From positions 1 through 11,192 of the forward strand of contig JAHRVJ010000027.1 of assembly GCA_019090765.1 (NCBI GenBank): a stretch of DNA of 11,192 nucleotides, written 5' to 3'. Below, in pieces: positions 6,905 through 11,192 of this stretch. The notes beneath the pieces were generated by a model, which searched no databases, had not been told where the DNA came from, and saw only the letters and a program-made list of their open reading frames with translations. This stretch comes from Ilumatobacteraceae bacterium (GTDB lineage Bacteria; Actinomycetota; Acidimicrobiia; Acidimicrobiales; Ilumatobacteraceae). A program made the translations under genes and the position numbers. Position 1 is the stretch's first letter, and each line of letters starts with the position of its first letter.

Positions 6905-8281
6905 CTAACCGATCCGCTCGCTACGCCCGAGGAGCCCGTCTGGGCGAATCAACAAGATCAGCATCAGCATCAGCAGCGCCCCCACATTCTTCATGTCGGT
7001 CGGAATCACAATGGTCGAGACTTGGATGAAGATGCCAACGATCAGGCTGCCTAGGAGCGCTCCATAGGCACTACCTAGACCACCCAGGGTGACGGCCGCG
7101 AACATCAACAACAGGATGCGAAAACCCATCTCCCAGCCAATCGATTCAGTAAGCCCAAATAGTACGCCGCCCAGCCCGGCCAGCGCGCTGCCCGACACCC
7201 AGACCCATTTGATCACCAGTTCAACATCGATCCCAGAAGACTCTGCCAGGTCACGATTGTCCGAGACGGCGCGCATCGCCTTTCCTGCTCGGGTCCGCTG
7301 TAGAGCGATCGCGATACCAATCAAGACGGCCACAGAGAAAACGATGATGAAGATGTCTTTCGGGACGATCGAAAACCACCCGAAGTCCACCTTTTCCTGG
7401 ATTTGGTAGTCCTTGTACAACTTGGCGCGCCCGCCGAATTGATACAGCATCATGTAGCGGAACAGAATCGAGAACCCTAGGGAGGCCACCAGCGCCGCGA
7501 TCAAGCTCGCTCCGCGCCGCCGCAAGGGTCTCCACACCCCCGCGTTGAACAGTCCACCCGCCACACCGCAGACAATGAACGAGAGAATCGCCGCCACGAT
7601 TAGCGAAGTCGTCCACCCGAACACCCCCGTGACGTTGAAGAGAAAGGCCACCATCGCTCCGAAAGTGACCATCTCTCCATGGGCGAAGTTGGTTAACCCA
7701 GTGGTTCCGTAAATCAGCGACAACCCAATCGCACTCATACCAATAACGAGACCGAGCTTGATTCCGTCAACGGTGAGCTGCACGATCTCAATCGTCGTGT
7801 CGGTGCTGACGGCAGCGTCCCCAAGCGGGAACAGAACTGTGCGACTGGCCCCATTGCCTACGTCAACCGTCAGCGGATTTCTGTCGGGATTACGCAGAGG
7901 AACCCCATCGGGCAGGGTGGCCTCGTCGAGGAATACCTCGTACGTGCCCCCCTCAGGCAGCTCGAAGACCCATTCGCCGTCGGCATCGGTGACTGCCTGA
8001 CCCAGTTCGGCGCCCGACGCATCGGTGATGGTGAGGTTGATGCCCTCAACAAAGATCGACTCCCCACCTTCGTCGACAGTTCGCATCGTCCCGCGTAGTT
8101 CCGGGATCGACTCTGAGTCAGTCTGGGCAGGCAAGTGCGCTGCCGCGGGTGCGACCATTGCAAAGACTGCGGTCACTACTCCAAGAGCGACCATCGCCAA
8201 CTTGATCAGATACGTCCTCCGGGCGGAAGGTTGGTCGTGGCACGGGTCGACCACTGACCGCCCAATCTGAACTACTGACAT
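6905..8281 (-). CDS. livH: LivH-type ABC permease with N-terminal signal peptide and extracytoplasmic beta domain
   Basis: The frame encodes 458 residues, whereas LivH is normally about 290-310. Residues 170-458 are the permease: GLSLIYGTTGLTNFAHGEMV (186-205), WRPLRRRGASLIAALVASLG (250-269), a coupling loop RAGKAMRAVSDNRDLAESSG (331-350), and the C-terminal RPDGLLGR (446-453). In front lie a basic n-region (RRTYLIK), a hydrophobic stretch (about 28-44) ending APAAA before His49, then about 100 residues resembling carboxypeptidase regulatory-like/prealbumin-like domains: VEGINLTITDASG (78-90), TDADGEWVFELPEGGTYEV (98-116), TLPDGV (122-127). This part should lie outside the membrane. Its role is unknown; contact with the binding lipoprotein is speculation. 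The start is uncertain: the ATG at 8281 lacks an RBS; a GGAGG at 8216-8220 sits 6 nt before a CTG (8209), 15 before a TTG (8200) and 21 before an ATG (8194). First gene of livHMGF, 12 nt after ctaA. Confidence 0.88.
   Translation of the reverse strand: MSVVQIGRSVVDPCHDQPSARRTYLIKLAMVALGVVTAVFAMVAPAAAHLPAQTDSESIPELRGTMRTVDEGGESIFVEGINLTITDASGAELGQAVTDADGEWVFELPEGGTYEVFLDEATLPDGVPLRNPDRNPLTVDVGNGASRTVLFPLGDAAVSTDTTIEIVQLTVDGIKLGLVIGMSAIGLSLIYGTTGLTNFAHGEMVTFGAMVAFLFNVTGVFGWTTSLIVAAILSFIVCGVAGGLFNAGVWRPLRRRGASLIAALVASLGFSILFRYMMLYQFGGRAKLYKDYQIQEKVDFGWFSIVPKDIFIIVFSVAVLIGIAIALQRTRAGKAMRAVSDNRDLAESSGIDVELVIKWVWVSGSALAGLGGVLFGLTESIGWEMGFRILLLMFAAVTLGGLGSAYGALLGSLIVGIFIQVSTIVIPTDMKNVGALLMLMLILLIRPDGLLGRSERIG
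8215..8220 (-). promoter_or_regulatory. Strong Shine-Dalgarno inside the annotated livH 5' end
   Basis: GGAGGA on the minus strand is the only good ribosome binding site near the livH start. It is 5-6 nt from an in-frame CTG (8209) that would give a protein starting MIKLAMVALG, a textbook signal peptide; TTG at 8200 and ATG at 8194 are less well spaced. It may mean livH starts downstream of 8281, with up to 29 fewer residues. Confidence 0.45.
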
Positions 8282-8290
8282 CGGCAGCGT

Positions 8291-8296
8291 ACTCTA
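8291..8296 (-). promoter_or_regulatory. Possible -10 element for livHMGF, overlapping the ctaA stop
   Basis: TAGAGT on the minus strand fits TANNNT; its first three bases are the ctaA stop codon. It is 9 nt before the ATG at 8281, compatible with a near-leaderless start there, or with a leader of about 75 nt for a start at 8209. The -35 region (CTGGGG) is poor. Weak evidence. Confidence 0.22.
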
Positions 8297-9271
8297 GGCA
8301 ACTCTCGATGGTTCCCCAGCATTACTCAACGAATCGGCGCCCGATCGTCGCCCGAATCCAAGAGTTGGTTTGTCGAGCGGAGCAAAACCGAGGAGTACGA
8401 GTTGCACCGTGGCGACCCACAACACCGTCGCTCCTGCAATATGGGCACCGACGAGTACCTCGGGCACGCCGGTCAAATACTGCACGTAACCGATCAGGCC
8501 CTGCAGGACAGCCAAGAACATCCAAGTCAAGAGCGGCTGGGAAAATCGATGCCGCAGGTCAGCAGAGTTGCGAATCAAGAGCGCCAAGAGCAGAGCCACT
8601 GCGACCGTCGCGATAACCGAGGCGCTGTGGATCCGAGTGACATTGGAAATGTCGAATCCCCATCGACGGACATCCTCGTCACCGGCGTGCGGTCCCGTTC
8701 CGGTTACCACCGTGCCGGTGGCCATCGCCACGACCGTCAGAGCGCCCACCGCCCCAAGCATGGACCGAACACTTCGAGGCACCAATGATGCTGCATCCGC
8801 GGCGAGTGGGTTGGGTCGGGAGCGATGTGCCGCGACCAGCGCGAACGCAATCGAAATCATCGCGAGTAGGAAATGCGATTGAACTATCGCCGGGTGGAGG
8901 TCACCGCGAACTGCTAGGCCACCGACAACGCCATTGGCCAGAACCGTGAAGAGAACGGCGAGCGAAGGAACGACGAGATGCCGACCACTCGAACGCACTC
9001 TGAAGGACCCGATCGCCATCAGCAGCGTGGGGACTCCGAGCACCACGCTCAGTAGACGATTGATCTGCTCAATCGCGGTATGCCACGAAGAGACGTCGAC
9101 GAACTGCTCGCTATTGCAGTTCGGCCAATCGTCGCACCCGAGCCCACTTCCGGTCAGGCGCACGACTCCCCCAGCAACAACTACCAGACACAGCCCGACA
9201 GTGGTAGCAATCGCGGTCTGGCGGAACCGCCTGAGCCGTATCTCCCGGCGCTCAGAGTCCGACGGGTCCAT
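8294..9271 (-). CDS. ctaA: Heme A synthase, COX15/CtaA family
   Basis: A 325-residue membrane protein that would oxidise the C8 methyl of heme O to the formyl group of heme A for aa3-type cytochrome oxidase. It has eight predicted hydrophobic helices in two repeats. The first-repeat motif VRLTGSGLGCDDWPNC (37-52) holds the paired Cys46 and Cys52 of the extracytoplasmic loop. Candidate heme-ligand histidines are His133 (after LHPAIVQSH), His215 (TRIHS) and His277 (GAHIAGA). The position usually read as E-x-x-H-R is IEQINR, so Asn71 replaces one histidine while Glu68 is kept; I recall the same Asn in other actinobacterial CtaA proteins. The ATG at 9271 has only a weak GCAGGG close by. It follows the methyltransferase by 29 nt and precedes livH by 12 nt. 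No ctaB or oxidase genes are in the window. The last 25 residues are a polar tail. Confidence 0.92.
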   Translation of the reverse strand: MDPSDSERREIRLRRFRQTAIATTVGLCLVVVAGGVVRLTGSGLGCDDWPNCNSEQFVDVSSWHTAIEQINRLLSVVLGVPTLLMAIGSFRVRSSGRHLVVPSLAVLFTVLANGVVGGLAVRGDLHPAIVQSHFLLAMISIAFALVAAHRSRPNPLAADAASLVPRSVRSMLGAVGALTVVAMATGTVVTGTGPHAGDEDVRRWGFDISNVTRIHSASVIATVAVALLLALLIRNSADLRHRFSQPLLTWMFLAVLQGLIGYVQYLTGVPEVLVGAHIAGATVLWVATVQLVLLGFAPLDKPTLGFGRRSGADSLSNAGEPSRVA

Positions 9272-9300
9272 ACCCTGCTCAGGCTATTGCGAATACTCCG

Positions 9301-10392
9301 CTAGGGCCGAATCTCGTAGAAGGCGTTGACCGAATGGTCGACATCAAGCTTGCGGAAACGTGTGAATCCTGCGACTTCGGCCATCTCGCGCGCCCGCGAC
9401 TCGGGAAGCCCCAGTGTGCCCAGGCCCGCTCCTCCGGGAGACGATAACGCTGAAGACATACACGACAAGATGCTCATGCCGTACAGCAGTGCAGCCATCG
9501 GGTTCTTCTCGACATTCTCTGCGAACGAGTCGCGCGCCTTGATGTCGACCAAGAGCCATGAGCCACCCGGGGCGATCGCCTCACGAATCTTGCACATCAT
9601 TCCTTGCGGATCAGTCATGTCGTGGATGCAATCGAACGTTGTGATCAAGTCAATGGAATGGTCGTTTGGCAGCTGCGAACCGCGAAGATCGACGAACCGC
9701 GCATTTGGGACTCGCGCTTTAGCAAGGCGATTGTCGGCCCGCTCGAGTGCATGGCCTGAGATGTCGTAGCCAACAAAGATGCTTTTGGGGAAGGCATCGG
9801 CCATCAGCAGGATCGCTCCACCGGCACCGCAGCCAATATCGGCGACCGAGATTCCGGATTCCAAAGCTTCGACGACACCGTCGAGAGCCGGCAGCACTGT
9901 CGGAATCAGATTGTGCTTATTCCAGGGCTCGAAGCTTCGTTCGATGCCAACTGCACCCTCTGGACCATGACTATCGTAGTCGTGCCCGAGTCCGGAGACG
10001 AAACTGCTTGGCATCTGTTCAAGCGCACCCATTGTTTGGGGAAAACGGTGGAACATGCCCATGCCATAGGCCGGATGATCGGGGCGGGCGAGCACAGCAA
10101 CTGCTTCTGGCGTCACCCAGAACCGCTCAATCCCTTCGTCGTCAGATTCAGTGGTGATCAGCTTGGCCGCCGCCTGGTTGTACGCCCACTCACGTACCCA
10201 ACGCTCATCGAGCCCCGTCCGTGTAGCGAGTTCAGTAGTGGTCAGCGGTGAATCGGCATCTGCCAACGAGGAGAACAGGCCAAGCTTGTCGCCAAGGTGA
10301 ATCATGCCCGCTGTTACGGCACCGCTGAGCTGCGTAAACACCGTATACGAGTAGAACTTGAGCTTGTCTGGGTCAGCAGTGCGGTCAGCCAT
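9301..10392 (-). CDS. SAM-dependent class I methyltransferase with N-terminal winged-helix domain
   Basis: A 363-residue soluble protein. Residues 15-105 form a winged-helix-like unit (MIHLGDKLGLF, TTTELATRTGLDERWVREW, FWVTPEAVAVLA), as found in the dimerisation domain of O-methyltransferases and in mycobacterial Rv2258c-like proteins. The Rossmann-fold methyltransferase follows: motif I VADIGCGAGGA (183-193), the acidic end of strand 2 in VGYD (Asp210), RFVDLRG (232-238), strand 4 LITTFDCIHDMTDP (249-262), and post-motif LREAIAPGG-like REAIAPGGSWLLVD (270-283). All parts needed to bind SAM are present. The substrate is unknown. The N-terminal domain more likely dimerises or binds small molecules than DNA, though such proteins are sometimes labelled regulators. 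Start ATG at 10392 has no clear RBS and lies 35 nt after the phosphatase stop, in the same direction. Confidence 0.86.
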   Translation of the reverse strand: MADRTADPDKLKFYSYTVFTQLSGAVTAGMIHLGDKLGLFSSLADADSPLTTTELATRTGLDERWVREWAYNQAAAKLITTESDDEGIERFWVTPEAVAVLARPDHPAYGMGMFHRFPQTMGALEQMPSSFVSGLGHDYDSHGPEGAVGIERSFEPWNKHNLIPTVLPALDGVVEALESGISVADIGCGAGGAILLMADAFPKSIFVGYDISGHALERADNRLAKARVPNARFVDLRGSQLPNDHSIDLITTFDCIHDMTDPQGMMCKIREAIAPGGSWLLVDIKARDSFAENVEKNPMAALLYGMSILSCMSSALSSPGGAGLGTLGLPESRAREMAEVAGFTRFRKLDVDHSVNAFYEIRP

Positions 10393-10427
10393 GATGGCGA
10401 CCGTAGTTCAGCCCAGATCGATCGGGG

Positions 10428-11105
10428 TCAGCGGGTGCGATCGGCCCGGTCGAGGTGTTCCAGGTCGCTGAGCTTCGTCAGTGTAAATGTGTGGCCATCT
10501 TCAAGCTCCATTGCCTCAATCCGACTCACCGAGGTATGACCGAGCACGAATCGATCCCATTCCCACGGGGTCGGCGCGAGCCCGAGCAGGTGTCCGATGA
10601 AAACCGAATTGGTTCCGGCATGAGCGACGATTGCAATCCGCGCTCCGGGTTCAGCGATTTGCCAGATCGGTAGGTCAACCTCGGAACGAACGACACCGCG
10701 ACTAGCCAGAAACGCAGCCGCCCCCGACCGGATCCTGGAAACAAAGTCGCGGATCGGTTCGCCTCCCTCCAGGCCGGTCCAGCGTTGTTCAGCAGGTCTA
10801 CCGCTCAGCTCCGAATACGCCTCTGCCGCCTTCTCAGCTGGCGTTCCATGCCATGCCGGACTGCGGATTTCTTCGAGCCAATCATCGATCACTTCGTCAC
10901 GCTGCAATGTGGCCAAAACAGGCGCGGCAGTTTCCCGAGCTCTAACAAGTGGCGACACGAGGATCTCGTCGAAGTGCTCGTCGTGCAGGAATCTTGCGAG
11001 CTGCTCGGCCTGCCTCTGGCCGCGATCGGTGAGGGATGGATTGATCACGTTCAATCCATCCCTCACCCACTCCGGCTCACCGTGACGGATCAACACAATT
11101 TCCAT
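10428..11105 (-). CDS. Histidine phosphatase superfamily protein (phosphoglycerate mutase-like)
   Basis: A 225-residue branch-1 histidine phosphatase. The phosphoacceptor motif is at the very N-terminus: LIRHGE (5-10), with His8 and Arg7. LTDRGQRQAEQLARFL (25-40) and VSPLVRARETA (50-60) supply the second phosphate-binding arginine (Arg55). Glu79 or Glu80 is a candidate general acid, and the second catalytic His is His162 in VAHAGTN. All core residues are present, so it should be active. Substrates in the family range from phosphosugars and phosphoglycerate to nucleotides and cobalamin precursors. The loop EEIRSPAWHG and the insertion before VAHAG do not identify one. Short size and motif layout fit a general phosphatase better than glycolytic mutase. 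Starts at ATG 11105 with no RBS but a well-placed -10, so probably leaderless. It would be the first gene of the minus-strand run. Confidence 0.86.
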   Translation of the reverse strand: MEIVLIRHGEPEWVRDGLNVINPSLTDRGQRQAEQLARFLHDEHFDEILVSPLVRARETAAPVLATLQRDEVIDDWLEEIRSPAWHGTPAEKAAEAYSELSGRPAEQRWTGLEGGEPIRDFVSRIRSGAAAFLASRGVVRSEVDLPIWQIAEPGARIAIVAHAGTNSVFIGHLLGLAPTPWEWDRFVLGHTSVSRIEAMELEDGHTFTLTKLSDLEHLDRADRTR

Positions 11106-11111
11106 CGCACA

Positions 11112-11117
11112 ACTTTA
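11112..11117 (-). promoter_or_regulatory. -10 element for a leaderless phosphatase transcript
   Basis: TAAAGT on the minus strand is followed by exactly 6 nt (TGTGCG) and then the ATG at 11105, placing the expected transcription start on the A of the start codon. No Shine-Dalgarno is present. The -35 region (about 11135-11140) is poor, as is usual for actinobacterial promoters of this kind. This could head the minus-strand run down to livF. Confidence 0.5.
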
Positions 11118-11135
11118 CGCGACCCAAGAGGCGGA

Positions 11136-11141
11136 TAGGTT
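11136..11141 (+). promoter_or_regulatory. Possible -10 element for a divergent right-hand gene
   Basis: TAGGTT fits TANNNT and is followed 5 and 8 nt later by tandem GTG codons (11147 and 11150) that open a frame to the window edge. It lies back to back with the phosphatase -10, 18 nt apart, forming a compact divergent promoter region if both are real. Confidence 0.25.
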
Positions 11142-11146
11142 CTCGG

Positions 11147-11192
11147 GTGGTGAGCGGCGTATCAGGTGGGACCCAATCCGATCAGAGTGGAA
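11147..11192 (+). CDS. Possible start of a divergent gene, cut by the window edge
   Basis: Two consecutive GTG codons at 11147 and 11150 open a frame reading VVSGVSGGTQSDQSG with no stop before the edge. The -10-like TAGGTT just upstream would make it leaderless. Another frame, containing GTG at about 11165 (VGPNPIRVE), is also open and cannot be excluded. Only about 15 codons are visible, so no product can be named and the coding call is tentative. Confidence 0.22.
   Translation, partial: MVSGVSGGTQSDQSG

Noticed and set aside
8402..8882. Plus-strand frames of 104-128 codons opposite ctaA
   Set aside because: Antisense shadows of a membrane protein gene; compositionally odd, no start signals.
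9747..10251. Plus-strand frames of 112-136 codons opposite the methyltransferase
   Set aside because: Antisense to a gene with intact SAM-binding motifs; Arg/Ser-rich translations without recognisable features.
1..11192. CRISPR arrays, tRNA or rRNA genes, insertion sequences, phage or toxin-antitoxin genes
   Set aside because: No regularly spaced repeats, cloverleaf-like segments, transposase motifs or terminal inverted repeats were seen on reading both strands; all gaps between genes are about 120 bp or less.

Overview
The window carries twelve protein-coding regions, one of them only a tentative partial start, packed with short gaps and no RNA genes, insertion sequences or CRISPR. The DNA is moderately GC-rich. 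Several signs point to an actinobacterium: a GuaB1-type IMP dehydrogenase-like protein, a heme A synthase with the actinobacterial-looking IEQINR motif, promoters that appear to give leaderless transcripts, and a GC-rich bidirectional hairpin terminator without a U-tract. The class Acidimicrobiia (Ilumatobacter-like relatives) is my best guess, mainly from the style of the branched-chain amino acid type ABC genes. That placement is inference.

Left end (1-2744). A truncated guaB1 (purine salvage) runs off the left edge on the minus strand. Divergent from it is a two-gene plus-strand unit: an alpha/beta hydrolase whose stop overlaps the start of a long-form threonylcarbamoyladenylate synthase (TsaC/Sua5), which makes the precursor for t6A in tRNA.

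Centre (2745-8281). This is a complete HAAT-family (branched-chain amino acid type) ABC importer. The lipoprotein binding component (livK-like) is on the plus strand. The two permeases and two ATPases (livH, livM, livG, livF) form a tight minus-strand operon pointing towards it. The convergent 121-bp gap between livK and livF is filled with inverted repeats, including a 12-bp stem capped by a UUCG tetraloop, which should end transcription from both sides. The livH product is unusual: it carries a signal peptide and a folded beta-rich extracytoplasmic domain in front of the permease.

Right end (8294-11192). Upstream of livH, in the same direction and with gaps of only 12-35 nt, lie ctaA (heme A synthase for cytochrome oxidase), a winged-helix SAM-dependent methyltransferase, and a histidine-phosphatase-superfamily enzyme. 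The phosphatase has a well-placed -10 element suggesting a leaderless transcript, so up to seven genes could be read from that point, although an extra start near livH is possible. A divergent plus-strand gene may begin in the last 45 bases.

I found no clear previously undescribed system. The most unusual items are the LivH N-terminal extension with its uncertain start, and the hairpin-filled convergent junction inside the transporter locus.
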